NCBI RefSeq assembly: GCF_027925525.1
Contig: NZ_BSDJ01000016.1
Coordinates: 62,001 to 126,000 of the forward strand
Source: Paenibacillus tyrphae
GTDB taxonomy: Bacteria; Bacillota; Bacilli; Paenibacillales; NBRC-103111
Length of the DNA stretch: 64,000 nucleotides
Direction: 5' to 3'
This document shows, piece after piece, positions 7,889-16,448 of the stretch (positions are counted from its first letter, which is position 1; every line of letters starts with the position of its first letter). The notes under the pieces are model-generated. The model was not told the DNA's origin, made no database searches, and saw nothing but the letters and a program-made list of their open reading frames with translations. The position numbers were made by a program, and so were the translations under genes.

Positions 7889-8980
7889 TTGAGCAGACGC
7901 TTTCGTATCTGCCTCACGCTTCTGTTGACTGCGGCTTGCGCCGGATGTTCTATATTCGGTTCGGACGCCAAGCCCCGCATGACGCCGGTCGATGCGGAAG
8001 CGTCCAAAGCTTTGGATGAGACGGGCGATCTGCTCGTAGCCGGAGAGAACCGGGTATTCAGCGTCAACAGCAAAACGAACGAAGCCCGGGAAGTGCTGCA
8101 GACGGAGCAGCCGGTCAGTTCGGTCAGTTATACGGGGGAGCATATGGCGATCACCGTATTTCCACCTTCCGATCCGAAGGCGTCCCGAGGCTTTTACTTG
8201 CGGGACAGCGGGAGCGACAGCTTCACGATGTATCCGACGCCGGGCTTCTCGCCCAAGCTCAGCTACATTTATGGGGACCTGATGTTTCTCGCTTCCGCCG
8301 ATAAAACGGCGCAGAAAGACGGCGACCATGCCAAGGTCGGCATTTATCAGCTGAAGGAGCATAAATGGCTCAAGGAATGGACGCTGCCGGGCGGCATCGA
8401 AGACATTACCGGTCGGGGCAAAGACCTGTGGCTCGTGACGTCCAACAATGCAACGACAAGCTCGAATGTGTATAAAGTCGACTTGGAGACGGGAGAATGG
8501 GGCAAGCTCATCGCCGAGGCCCGTCGGTACCCGCTCGATCAAGTGGAAGCCGATTCCGGCAGCGACCTGTATATGATGATCTCGCAGCGCAGCAAGACCG
8601 AGTGGTCGAACAAAATTTACCGCTGGGACCCGCAGCAGGAGCCTTACGAGCTGGCGCACAATTTTGTTTCCAATACCCGGCCGTACTCATACGCAATGCA
8701 AGCGCTGAACGGCAAAATGCTGATCGCGCGCTTCGATGCGACCGGAGCCCATCCGGATATCGAGAAGCCGCTGTCCGTGCTGGACTTAAAAACGCGCAAG
8801 CAGACGCATCTGGCTTGGGATCACCGGCCGGTGGCGCTGGACAAGAGCGGAGACGAATTTGTAGCGCTCGGGGAAGACGGCGCAATTGCGTTCGTGAAAC
8901 CCGGCGGGGCCGAGAAACCCGATCGGGAGATGCAGGTTCCCGGTTTGCGGGCGGCAAAATGCCTGGCCGTTAAACGATAA
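7889..8980 (+). CDS. Lipoprotein, probable beta-propeller-like
   Basis: This 363-residue exported lipoprotein has an N-terminus of RRFRICLTLLLTAACAGCSIFG, with a hydrophobic core and two candidate lipid cysteines (C17 or C20). The body has repeated segments such as SVNSKTNEAREVL, VYKVDLETGEWGKL and SVLDLKTRKQTHL, which resemble blades of a beta-propeller. I do not recognise the family. It starts at TTG (7889) after GAAAGGGAG. lipM begins 50 nt downstream with its own RBS, so they may be co-transcribed. Confidence 0.75.
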   Translation: MSRRFRICLTLLLTAACAGCSIFGSDAKPRMTPVDAEASKALDETGDLLVAGENRVFSVNSKTNEAREVLQTEQPVSSVSYTGEHMAITVFPPSDPKASRGFYLRDSGSDSFTMYPTPGFSPKLSYIYGDLMFLASADKTAQKDGDHAKVGIYQLKEHKWLKEWTLPGGIEDITGRGKDLWLVTSNNATTSSNVYKVDLETGEWGKLIAEARRYPLDQVEADSGSDLYMMISQRSKTEWSNKIYRWDPQQEPYELAHNFVSNTRPYSYAMQALNGKMLIARFDATGAHPDIEKPLSVLDLKTRKQTHLAWDHRPVALDKSGDEFVALGEDGAIAFVKPGGAEKPDREMQVPGLRAAKCLAVKR

Positions 8981-9030
8981 AGTGAGCCGGTTCTCCGGCC
9001 GGCGGCCACAGAAAAAGGGAGGGATCGTGG

Positions 9031-9876
9031 ATGACGCAGGAATGGCGATGGATTCGGTCCGGCTATGGTTCGCCGGCTTACAATATGGCGGTAGACGAAG
9101 CGATATTGACTGCACATGGCGAAGGAACGGCGCCGCCAACCGTGCGGTTTTACGGCTGGAATCCTCCGACGCTGTCGATCGGTTATTTTCAGAAGGCGAA
9201 GGAAGAGATCGATTTCGATGCGCTGGATCGCGAAGGTATCGGCTTCGTCCGCCGGGCGACCGGAGGAAGGGCAGTGCTTCATGACAAGGAGCTGACGTAC
9301 AGCATCATTGTGTCCGAGGACTACCCCGGCATTCCGCGAAGCGTGACGGAAGCGTATCGCGTGCTGAGCGAAGGACTGCTGCTCGGGTTCCGCAAGCTCG
9401 GACTGGCGGCCGATATGGTACAGCTCGAAAGCGAGGAGGACAAGAGCAAGTACGAGTCGATGGGCTCGGCGGCCTGTTTCGATTCGCCTTCCTGGTACGA
9501 GCTTGTCGTCGAGGGGCGCAAGGTCGCCGGCAGCGCGCAGACCCGGCAGAAGGGCGTCGTGCTGCAGCACGGATCGATTTTGCTCGATCTCGATGCGGAC
9601 CAACTATTCCGGTTGCTGAGGTTCAAGAACGAACGAATCATGGAACGGATGAAGCAGCAGTTTTTGCGGAAGGCGGTCGCGATTAACGATTTGCTTCGGA
9701 GCGTCGGACAACCGCCGGCTGGGCTGGCACAGACGGAAGAGGCGTTTCTGGCCGGCATGGCCGAGGGATTGGGCGTTAAGCTGGTTCAGGGAGAGCTAAC
9801 CTCATACGAACAGGAGCTGGCGGAACGGCTGGCGGAAGAAAAATACGGCAATGCAGAATGGAACCTTCGGAGATAG
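9031..9876 (+). CDS. lipM: Octanoyltransferase LipM
   Basis: This 281-residue cytoplasmic enzyme of the lipoate-ligase (BPL_LplA_LipB) fold moves octanoyl from acyl carrier protein to GcvH, the first step of lipoate synthesis in Bacilli. RRATGGRAVLHDKELTYS is the binding loop, C149 in GSAACFDSPS is the expected acyl-thioester cysteine, and K164 in GRKVAGSAQ is the conserved lysine. The cysteine separates LipM from ATP-using lipoate ligases. The start follows AGGGAGGG. Proximity to yqhG/yqhH matches the Bacillus gene order. Confidence 0.92.
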   Translation: MTQEWRWIRSGYGSPAYNMAVDEAILTAHGEGTAPPTVRFYGWNPPTLSIGYFQKAKEEIDFDALDREGIGFVRRATGGRAVLHDKELTYSIIVSEDYPGIPRSVTEAYRVLSEGLLLGFRKLGLAADMVQLESEEDKSKYESMGSAACFDSPSWYELVVEGRKVAGSAQTRQKGVVLQHGSILLDLDADQLFRLLRFKNERIMERMKQQFLRKAVAINDLLRSVGQPPAGLAQTEEAFLAGMAEGLGVKLVQGELTSYEQELAERLAEEKYGNAEWNLRR

Positions 9877-9896
9877 CGCTCCGAAGGTTTTTTTGA
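9862..9896 (+). terminator. Terminator overlapping the lipM stop codon
   Basis: AACCTTCGGAG (9862-9872) and CTCCGAAGGTT (9879-9889) form an 11-bp stem followed by seven Ts. The lipM stop TAG (9874-9876) lies in the hairpin loop. Confidence 0.9.
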
Positions 9897-9900
9897 TAGG

Positions 9901-10752
9901 TTATTGAGGGATGCAGGTGGTGATGGCCTGCTCGAAAGCTTGCTGCAGGCGGCGCGTGACCGGACCCGGATGGCCGGAAGCGACGGGAATGCCGTCGACG
10001 AAAATGACGGGCGTTACTTCGATGGTCGTGCCGGTGACGAACGCTTCGTCCGCTTGCCGGAGATCGTCCAGCGTGAACGGCGTTTCGGCAACCGGGATGC
10101 CGAGCTCGCGGGCCAGACGCAGCGCTACGGCGCGCGTGACCCCGTGCAGGATCAGGTTGTCGGCGGGATGGGTAATGATTGCGCCTTCTTTGACGATCAT
10201 CACGTTGGAGGCGCTGCACTCCGTGACCAATCCGCTGCGGTGCAAAACGACGTCGTCCGCGCCTTGATCAAGCGCGTGCTGCTTTGCCATCGTGTTGGGC
10301 AGCAGGTTGAGCGTCTTCAGATCGCAACGCAGCCACCGGATATCCTCCATCGTAATGACGGCGATGCCCTGCTGCATCATGTGAACGGGGCGCTTCACCT
10401 CGTTCGTATAAGCCATAAGGACAGGCTCGGCCTGAGTGGGAAACGCATGGGCTCTCGGCGCGGTACCGCGGGTAATTTGGAGGTAGACGGTACCTTCTAT
10501 CAGCGAGTTGGCGGCGATTAATTGTTCCAGCTGCTTTTTCAATTCGCTTGTGACAGCGGGCAGGTCTATGCGGACGGCGGCCGCTGTGCGTTCCAGCCGC
10601 TTGAAATGCGCCTCGGCTTCGAACAATTTGCCCCCGTAGACGCGGAATACTTCATAGATGCCGTCGCCGAAATAGTACCCGCGGTCGTCCGGCGAGACGC
10701 GAACTTCTTCCTTGGGAACGAGTCTGTCTTGAATCAGGTAAATCGGAGTCAT
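9901..10752 (-). CDS. dat: D-amino acid aminotransferase
   Basis: This 283-residue class IV PLP-dependent transaminase interconverts D-alanine and D-glutamate with 2-oxo acids, supplying D-amino acids for the cell wall. The PLP lysine is K146 in LRCDLKTLNLLPN. GYYFGDGIYEVFRVYGG and the cofactor loop LVTECSASNV are diagnostic and close to the Bacillus enzyme. The length is normal. The start has GGGAGGTG upstream. It is a single gene, convergent with lipM and divergent from nrdJ. Confidence 0.93.
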   Translation of the reverse strand: MTPIYLIQDRLVPKEEVRVSPDDRGYYFGDGIYEVFRVYGGKLFEAEAHFKRLERTAAAVRIDLPAVTSELKKQLEQLIAANSLIEGTVYLQITRGTAPRAHAFPTQAEPVLMAYTNEVKRPVHMMQQGIAVITMEDIRWLRCDLKTLNLLPNTMAKQHALDQGADDVVLHRSGLVTECSASNVMIVKEGAIITHPADNLILHGVTRAVALRLARELGIPVAETPFTLDDLRQADEAFVTGTTIEVTPVIFVDGIPVASGHPGPVTRRLQQAFEQAITTCIPQ

Positions 10753-10800
10753 GGGTACACCTCCCGTATCATGTAGGTTTTGGGAAATAGGAACATACGT

Positions 10801-10829
10801 TTGATAATGCTGTTGAATTCGGTTATACT
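10801..10829 (+). promoter_or_regulatory. Candidate distal promoter, nrdJ upstream region
   Basis: TTGATA (10801-10806) and TATACT (10824-10829) are separated by 17 nt on the plus strand, about 320 nt before nrdJ. The 398-nt gap from 10753 to 11150 holds no convincing ORF; besides this promoter it holds a TGTCGAA (10953-10959, a Spo0A-box match) and the NrdR region. Confidence 0.45.
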
Positions 10830-11066
10830 ATTACTAGACTAACAATCGGCTGATTCATTGTCAAAACGAAGCAAAGGGCGGATTTTCAAGGTGGAGTTTG
10901 ACTTGTTTTTGAGCGTACATAGTTCCAATTTTCCGTCAACTTAGGTCGGTTTTGTCGAAAAAGATGAAGATTTCATCAACGAAAAAGAGAGCTTGACCGT
11001 GAAAAAAGAAGCTAGCGGGCTTGTATTCCACACTACGCCGTTAAATCCGCTTTTTTCCTATTCGTA

Positions 11067-11115
11067 ACACAATATATTGTATTGTATAATGAATTTCGCA
11101 TACCAGATATTGTGA
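11067..11115 (+). promoter_or_regulatory. NrdR-like boxes flanking the nrdJ -10 region
   Basis: ACACAATATATTGTAT (11067-11082) matches the NrdR box (ACACWATATATWGTGT type) very well. A weaker copy lies at 11100-11115 (ATACCAGATATTGTGA). They start 33 bp apart, about three helical turns, as is usual for paired NrdR boxes. A TATAAT at 11085-11090 lies between them, so bound NrdR would block the promoter. The ATP/dATP-sensing repressor NrdR is not in this window. Confidence 0.75.
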
Positions 11116-11150
11116 TTGATCTTTGAAAATATTTCCGGGAGGTTGTTGTT

Positions 11151-13748
11151 TTGAAGACCGTGCAGCAGACCAAATTGGAAGGCTTAAGCGAAAAAATATT
11201 TCTTGACCGTTATGCGATGAAGGATGCCGATACCCGCAATACGAAAGTGGGAGATACGGTACTGGTGCTGACGAAGGACGATCCGAAGTTTCCGGCCAAG
11301 GAAGTAGGGGAAGTCATTGAACGTCAAGGAAACCAGGTCAAAGTCAAGCTGCGGAGCGGAGACGTTGTCGATTCCTTCGTTGAGAAGCTGACGCTGACAC
11401 TGGAAAAAACGCCGCAGCAAATGTGGGACCGCTTGGCCGCTGCCATGGCTTCCGTGGAAGCAACTCCGGAGAAACGCAAGGAATGGACGGACAAGTTCCG
11501 TTATGTGCTCGATGACTGGAAGCTTGTGCCCGGCGGGCGGATCGCCGCAGGAGCGGACGCAAGCGACGAATTGACGCTGTTCAATTGCTACGTCATCCCG
11601 TCCCCGCATGACAGCCGCGGAGGCATTATGTCGACGCTGTCCGAAATGACGGAAATTATGGCGCGCGGAGGCGGCGTTGGGATTAATCTGTCCTCGCTTC
11701 GTCCACGGCGTTCCGTTGTCAAAGGCGTCAACGGTTCTTCGAGCGGCGCGGTATCATGGGGCGGACTGTTCAGCTACACGACCGGCTTGATCGAACAGGG
11801 CGGAAGCCGTCGCGGCGCGCTGATGCTGATGATCAACGATTGGCATCCGGACGTGGTCGATTTTATTACCGTGAAGCAAACGATGGGCCAGATCACGAAC
11901 GCCAACTTATCCGTTTGCGTCAGCAATGGCTTTATGAAGGCGGTCAAAGAGGATTTGGATTGGGAATTGGTCTATCCGGATACGACCGACCCTGAATATG
12001 ACGAGCTGTGGGACGGCGATTTGGACAAGTGGAGAAAGACCGGCAAAAAAATAAATCATTACCGCACGGTCAAAGCACGCGACGTGTGGCATACGATTAT
12101 CGAATCCGCATGGAAATCGGCGGAGCCCGGGGTCGTATTCATGGAATACTATAACCAGATGTCCAACAGCTGGTATTTTAACCCGATCATCTGCACGAAC
12201 CCTTGCGGCGAGCAGGGATTGCCGGCGTGGGGTGTATGCAATCTGTCCGCGATCAACCTGTCCAAGTTTTACGACGAGCATAATCACGACGTGGCATGGG
12301 ACGAGCTTGCGAAGGTCGTCCAATATTCCACGCGTTTCCTGGATAACGTTATTGACAAAACGCCGTATCACTTCGAACAAAACCGGGTGAACCAGCAAGG
12401 CGAGCGCCGTGTCGGACTCGGCTCTATGGGTCTTGCCGAGCTGATGATTAAGCTGGGCATCCGCTATGGCAGTCCGGAATCGCTCGAATTCCTCGATAAG
12501 CTGTATGGCTTCATGGCGAAGGAAGCGTACTTGGCTTCCGCTGATATCGCGGAAGAGAAAGGCTCCTTCAAGCAGTTCCAAGCGGAACCGTTCCTGCAGA
12601 GCGGATTCATGAAGCATATGACGTCCGTCTTCCCGGAAGTGGGCGCGGCCATCCAGAAGAAGGGCATGCGCAACGTTACGGTTATTACCCAAGCGCCGAC
12701 GGGCAGCACGGGAACGATGGTAGGTACCTCGACAGGGATTGAGCCGTACTTTGCTTTCGAGTACTACCGTCAAAGCCGTCTCGGCTTCGACAAGCAGTAC
12801 GTGCCGATCGCTCAGGAATGGAAGGATCGGCATCCGAACGAAGAGCTGCCGGACTATTTCGTTACGGCCATGGACTTGTCCGCAGAAGATCATATTCGCG
12901 CACAGGCCGCCATTCAAAAATGGGTGGACAGCTCCATCTCCAAAACGGCGAACTGCCCGTCCGACTTTACGGTTGAAGAAACGAAGCAGCTGTACGAGCT
13001 TGCCTTCGATCTGGGCTGCAAAGGTGTGACGATCTATCGGGACGGCAGCCGCGACGTGCAGGTGCTGAGCACGGAGAAGAAGGAAGAGAAGGCTGCGGAA
13101 GCGAAGCCGGCGGCACAACCGGTGGCGGCCGAGCCATCCGCTGCGGGCGAGGAGAAGTCGCTTACCAATCTGTCTCAATCGCTGGCGGTTAACATTGACA
13201 CCAAGACGGAGCAGGTGTTCGATAAGGAATATAAACGCCGTCCGCAGGCTCTGCGCGGGGCGACGTATAAATTCAACACCCCGTTCGGGATGGCTTACAT
13301 TACGATTAACGATATGAACGGCAGCCCGAGCGAAATATTCTTGAACGTCGGCAAAGCCGGTTCCGATGTCTTCGCGATGTCCGAAGCACTAGGACGCGTC
13401 TGCTCGCTGTTCCTGCGCTACGGCGATCATGGCAACAAGGTGCAGCTGCTAATCAAGCACCTCAAGGGTATCGGCGGCTCCGGGGCGATCGGCTTCGGCG
13501 CGAACCGCGTCGAATCGATTGCCGATGCCGTCGCCAAGGCGCTCGAAATGCACGGCGATTTCTCCGACAGCGCGGACGACTACATCACCGCCACACAAGA
13601 GGTCGTGATGGAAACAACCGCTCAATACGCGGTAACACGCAGCGCGGCTACGTCTCTTGACCTGTGCCCGTCCTGCGGCTCGGCTTCGCTGATTAACAGC
13701 GAAGGTTGTAAAAATTGCAGCAACTGCGGCTACAGCCGCTGCAGCTAG
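11151..13748 (+). CDS. nrdJ: Vitamin B12-dependent (class II) ribonucleotide reductase
   Basis: This 865-residue enzyme reduces ribonucleotides to deoxyribonucleotides using adenosylcobalamin as radical source. Residues consistent with the RNR barrel are C146 (LFNCYVIPS) and N350/C352/E354 in NPCGEQGLPAWGVCN, the finger-loop active-site motif. QAPTGSTGTMVGTSTGIEPYF is the substrate phosphate loop. A linker rich in Glu, Ala and Lys near residue 645-670 leads to a C-terminal domain (TSCPD type) ending in a zinc-ribbon-like CPSCGSASLI...CKNCSNCGYSRC. It starts at TTG (11151) after GGGAGG. Its promoter carries NrdR-like boxes. Confidence 0.95.
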   Translation: MKTVQQTKLEGLSEKIFLDRYAMKDADTRNTKVGDTVLVLTKDDPKFPAKEVGEVIERQGNQVKVKLRSGDVVDSFVEKLTLTLEKTPQQMWDRLAAAMASVEATPEKRKEWTDKFRYVLDDWKLVPGGRIAAGADASDELTLFNCYVIPSPHDSRGGIMSTLSEMTEIMARGGGVGINLSSLRPRRSVVKGVNGSSSGAVSWGGLFSYTTGLIEQGGSRRGALMLMINDWHPDVVDFITVKQTMGQITNANLSVCVSNGFMKAVKEDLDWELVYPDTTDPEYDELWDGDLDKWRKTGKKINHYRTVKARDVWHTIIESAWKSAEPGVVFMEYYNQMSNSWYFNPIICTNPCGEQGLPAWGVCNLSAINLSKFYDEHNHDVAWDELAKVVQYSTRFLDNVIDKTPYHFEQNRVNQQGERRVGLGSMGLAELMIKLGIRYGSPESLEFLDKLYGFMAKEAYLASADIAEEKGSFKQFQAEPFLQSGFMKHMTSVFPEVGAAIQKKGMRNVTVITQAPTGSTGTMVGTSTGIEPYFAFEYYRQSRLGFDKQYVPIAQEWKDRHPNEELPDYFVTAMDLSAEDHIRAQAAIQKWVDSSISKTANCPSDFTVEETKQLYELAFDLGCKGVTIYRDGSRDVQVLSTEKKEEKAAEAKPAAQPVAAEPSAAGEEKSLTNLSQSLAVNIDTKTEQVFDKEYKRRPQALRGATYKFNTPFGMAYITINDMNGSPSEIFLNVGKAGSDVFAMSEALGRVCSLFLRYGDHGNKVQLLIKHLKGIGGSGAIGFGANRVESIADAVAKALEMHGDFSDSADDYITATQEVVMETTAQYAVTRSAATSLDLCPSCGSASLINSEGCKNCSNCGYSRCS

Positions 13749-13750
13749 GA

Positions 13751-13774
13751 AAGAGGCCTTCGGGCCTCTTTTTT
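13751..13774 (+). terminator. Terminator of nrdJ
   Basis: AAGAGGCC, TTCG tetraloop, GGCCTCTT, then a T run: a compact intrinsic terminator 2 nt after the stop codon. Confidence 0.93.
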
Positions 13775-13783
13775 GTTGAGCCC

Positions 13784-14269
13784 ATTTAGTCTGTCTAATC
13801 AAGATTTCTTTTGGTAGGGATTAATTATTAATTCTTGAATGGCTGGTGGATATGCTAGATTTTTATCCAAGGTGATTACACGTGGGGTTTGATTATGTGG
13901 AGAGGACAAAGCCTTTGTAAAGAAACGCTTAGCTGCCTGCATATCCCGATTTTCAGATAACATGAAATCTATGGTTTTCCCCATAGAATCTACTGCCTGA
14001 TATAGATACTTCCACTGACCTTTGACTTTGACGTAGGTTTCGTCGGTCCGCCAAGAATCGTTTGCAGGTTTCAAAAAGGGACGGATTCGTTTGTCGATTT
14101 CGGGTCCGAATTCATGGACCCATCTCATGATCGTCGTATGGGAAATCTTTAATCCTCGCTCGCTCATCATTTCGACTATATCTCGATAGCTTAAACTATA
14201 TTTCAAATACCATCTCACCGTTAGTAAAATGATCACCGATTCCTATTGCTTCCATTTAAATAAATCCAT
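13784..14269 (-). pseudogene. IS6-family transposase, truncated, with nonsense codon
   Basis: The reading starts with MDLFKWKQ, then an in-frame TAG (14243-14245 on the complement), then ESVIILLTVRWYLKYSLSYRDIVEMM. The HTH region (ISHTTIMRWVHEFGPE), the first DDE aspartate (WRTDETYVKVKGQW) and the second (TLDKNLAYPPA) are present. The final VEQDHRF glutamate is absent because the element is cut. Internal restart could give a 145-residue fragment, which could not be active. Confidence 0.85.
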
Positions 14270-14348
14270 TTTCGTTTCCAAAAAAGTTGCTCCATCCCAT
14301 GATATTTTCAATTACGTTATCATAAATTAGAGCTTTGCACCACAACCC
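13784..14348 (-). mobile_element. IS6-family element, left copy, truncated
   Basis: 565 bp match the right copy on the opposite strand. The intact terminal repeat CTTTGCACCACAACC is at 14334-14348. The other end is cut after the shared CAGACTAAAT (13784-13793 on the complement), so about 250 bp with the final third of the transposase are missing. Confidence 0.85.
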
Positions 14349-14716
14349 TAATTCTTATAAATTTTGCTCTTCTCAATCTTTAGCTGCACCTTATCCACGA
14401 CATCATCGGCTTCGGTTCCGAGGATGTCGATCAACGTTATTTCATTCCCCTCTTTATCCGTGCCGATCGGATCGTGCAAGGATACATCCTTGCGCGTTTT
14501 CTTTATTGAGCGCAGATGCATGAGGATCTCCTACTCGATACACCGTGCCGCAAATGTAGCCAACTTCGTCCCCTTGTTCGGCGAGAATGATTCAATTGCC
14601 TTAATCAGCCCAATGGTCCCAATGCTAATCAAATCCTCTAAATCTTCACCCGTATTGTCGAATTTTTTGACGTTGTGTACTCAAAGCAACGTAGATTCTA
14701 GTGATAAGGAACTACT
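14349..14716 (-). pseudogene. sigK: sigK (sporulation sigma-K) internal fragment
   Basis: Translating the minus strand gives [20 protein letters not shown], then [20 protein letters not shown], then FAARCIE, a TAG (14531-14533), then [20 protein letters not shown] and [20 protein letters not shown], up to KIYKN, where the IS6 end begins. This is region 2 of sigma-K, the mother-cell sporulation sigma factor. A frameshift upstream (near 14685, where NLR precedes the break) and the internal stop show decay. It lacks region 4 and cannot function. Confidence 0.85.
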
Positions 14717-14760
14717 TTAACTCACTAATCGATAAAAAGGGAATTCACTCAGCTAAACCC

Positions 14761-14810
14761 CATTAACGCAGCAAGGCTGCCAGTAAAACTGCAGCCTTGC
14801 TGTGTTAATG
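14761..14810. repeat. 20-bp inverted repeat with 10-nt loop
   Basis: CATTAACGCAGCAAGGCTGC (14761-14780) pairs with GCAGCCTTGCTGTGTTAATG (14791-14810) with only one G-T wobble. No T run follows on the plus strand, so it is an unusual hairpin rather than a standard terminator. It may be a leftover transposon or intergenic repeat. Confidence 0.7.
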
Positions 14811-14879
14811 GAGGTTATTCAACTCTCGTTCTCAGTTTGTAATGACTCCACAGCTCGTATAACTACCGTTAATTCAATG

Positions 14880-14906
14880 ACAAAAGCAGGCGCCGCCGCC
14901 TGCTTT
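14880..14906 (-). terminator. Terminator of the kyn operon
   Basis: On the minus strand AAAGCAGGCG, GCGG loop and CGCCTGCTTT are followed by a short T stretch. It lies about 40 nt after the kynB stop. Confidence 0.7.
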
Positions 14907-14944
14907 GATCATAAATTCGTTATTTCATTTTTCCATTTTCAATT

Positions 14945-15568
14945 TTAATATTTTTTCAACACGGCACGCACCGGACTTCCATCTGCTTCAACTAATGGTA
15001 ACGGGAGGGCTGCCAATTCATAATCACCTGGTAAAATATCGTCTAAGACGAGCCCTTCCAAGATGTGAATGCCATGACTGGCAAGTTCATGATGGGCTGA
15101 TAGTTCTTTACTATCTATTGGATCTACAGATGGCAAATCAAGACCAATAAGACGAACACCGAGTTCTGAAAGATAAGCCGCTAATTCTGGTTGGAGGTGA
15201 GGAATGGTTTGTGGGAACACACGCCGATCCTTCCATGCGTTAGTACGAATTAACAGACGGGTAATTCCTTTTAAATCTATACCGGATATTTCACCGACTC
15301 CAATGGATGTATAGTTAGGCAAATAGATGACACGGGCACTTCCGATATATAAATCGAGATCCAATTCAATGACTCTTTTTCCCTCATTATCAAAATGAAA
15401 AGGTGCATCAATATGAGTACCGGTGTGTATACTCATGTTGATTTGGCCTACATTGACAGATCCACTCTCTTCTTTACTCCAATTAACTTTGTAAGTGAAG
15501 GGTGTGTCCCCTGGCCAGACTGCGACCTTTTCGTCCAGCGGTTGTGAAATATCAATCCATGTCCCCAA
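14945..15568 (-). CDS. kynB: Kynurenine formamidase (arylformamidase)
   Basis: This 207-residue cytoplasmic hydrolase of the cyclase family turns N-formylkynurenine into kynurenine and formate, step 2 of tryptophan breakdown. The family signature HTGTHIDAPFHF holds the metal ligands and is intact (HxGTHxDxPxHF). WIDISQPLDEKVAVWPGDTPF at the N-terminus is typical of KynB. The gene is last in the kyn operon, 31 nt after kynA. GGAGGTAA precedes its ATG. Confidence 0.93.
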   Translation of the reverse strand: MGTWIDISQPLDEKVAVWPGDTPFTYKVNWSKEESGSVNVGQINMSIHTGTHIDAPFHFDNEGKRVIELDLDLYIGSARVIYLPNYTSIGVGEISGIDLKGITRLLIRTNAWKDRRVFPQTIPHLQPELAAYLSELGVRLIGLDLPSVDPIDSKELSAHHELASHGIHILEGLVLDDILPGDYELAALPLPLVEADGSPVRAVLKKY

Positions 15569-15599
15569 GCAACTTACCTCCGTTTCTTCCGATTTTATC

Positions 15600-16448
15600 T
15601 CATAGCTTCGCTCTTAGACTCCACAGTTCCGGGAAGAAATGTTGGTCCAGAGCTCTTTTTAAATAAGTAACACCTGATGAGCCACCTGTTCCTTGTTTAT
15701 GACCAATAATTCTTTCCACGGTAGTCATATGATTAAATCGCCATAATTGCTGCTGAGTTCCAATATCCACTAGCTTCTCTGCCAACTCATATAAATCCCA
15801 ATATTGATCGACATTGCGGTAAACTGTCAGCCATGCCTCTTCCACACTGTAATTTGGTTGATAGTTTTGCGACCAATCCCTATGAAGAGCTTCTTGATCA
15901 ATAGGTAATCCCCGGGCCGCAAGAGCATTGATTGCCGCGTCATAAATACTTGGCTCATGAAGTGACTGTTTCATTTGCTCGTATAGATCGAACTGATGTT
16001 GAAAAACGGATAATGTATGAACATTCTTGTTTCCTAGCGCAAACTCAATCAATCGATTCTGATAAGATTGGAACCCGGAAGATTGGCCCAATTTATCCCT
16101 AAACTCCATGTATTCAGCCGGCGTCAAGGTGGCGAGGACGTTCCATGACTGAATCAATTGCTGCTGAATTCTCGAAACGCGCGACAACATTTTAAACGAT
16201 GGTTCCAAATCATTATTGCGTATACACTGAATAGAAGCTTTCATCTCATGTAAAATGAGCTTCATCCATAACTCGCTAGCCTGATGGATAATGATGAAAA
16301 GCATTTCATCATGGTGATCAGAACATCTATGTTGACTAGATAAAATCTTATCAAGATGAAGATAATCTCCGTAGGACATCGCTTTGCTAAAATCGGTTTG
16401 AATTTCTTTTTCTAGCCCCATATTTTTGTTTTGTTCGTTGTTATTCAT
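15600..16448 (-). CDS. kynA: Tryptophan 2,3-dioxygenase
   Basis: This 282-residue haem enzyme opens the indole ring of L-tryptophan with O2, giving N-formylkynurenine. [12 protein letters not shown], the substrate-contact segment [20 protein letters not shown] and the haem-histidine segment [20 protein letters not shown] are all present. The length is typical of bacterial TDO. Its ATG overlaps the stop of the permease gene by 4 nt, so it is translationally coupled. Confidence 0.95.
   Translation of the reverse strand: MNNNEQNKNMGLEKEIQTDFSKAMSYGDYLHLDKILSSQHRCSDHHDEMLFIIIHQASELWMKLILHEMKASIQCIRNNDLEPSFKMLSRVSRIQQQLIQSWNVLATLTPAEYMEFRDKLGQSSGFQSYQNRLIEFALGNKNVHTLSVFQHQFDLYEQMKQSLHEPSIYDAAINALAARGLPIDQEALHRDWSQNYQPNYSVEEAWLTVYRNVDQYWDLYELAEKLVDIGTQQQLWRFNHMTTVERIIGHKQGTGGSSGVTYLKRALDQHFFPELWSLRAKL

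Noticed and set aside
10953..10959. A Spo0A box TGTCGAA upstream of nrdJ
   Set aside because: A single 7-base match in a 400-base gap is expected by chance and has no second site.
10753..11066. A possible cobalamin riboswitch before the B12-dependent reductase gene
   Set aside because: No B12-box-like sequence or matching structure was seen; control by NrdR-like boxes explains the promoter better.
11907..13178. A 423-codon open frame on the minus strand inside nrdJ
   Set aside because: Shadow of the nrdJ frame; composition is that of reversed codons, and nrdJ is unmistakable.
14364..14720. A 118-codon plus-strand ORF next to the left IS6 copy
   Set aside because: It is antisense to the sigK fragment, whose minus-strand translation is clearly sigma-K.
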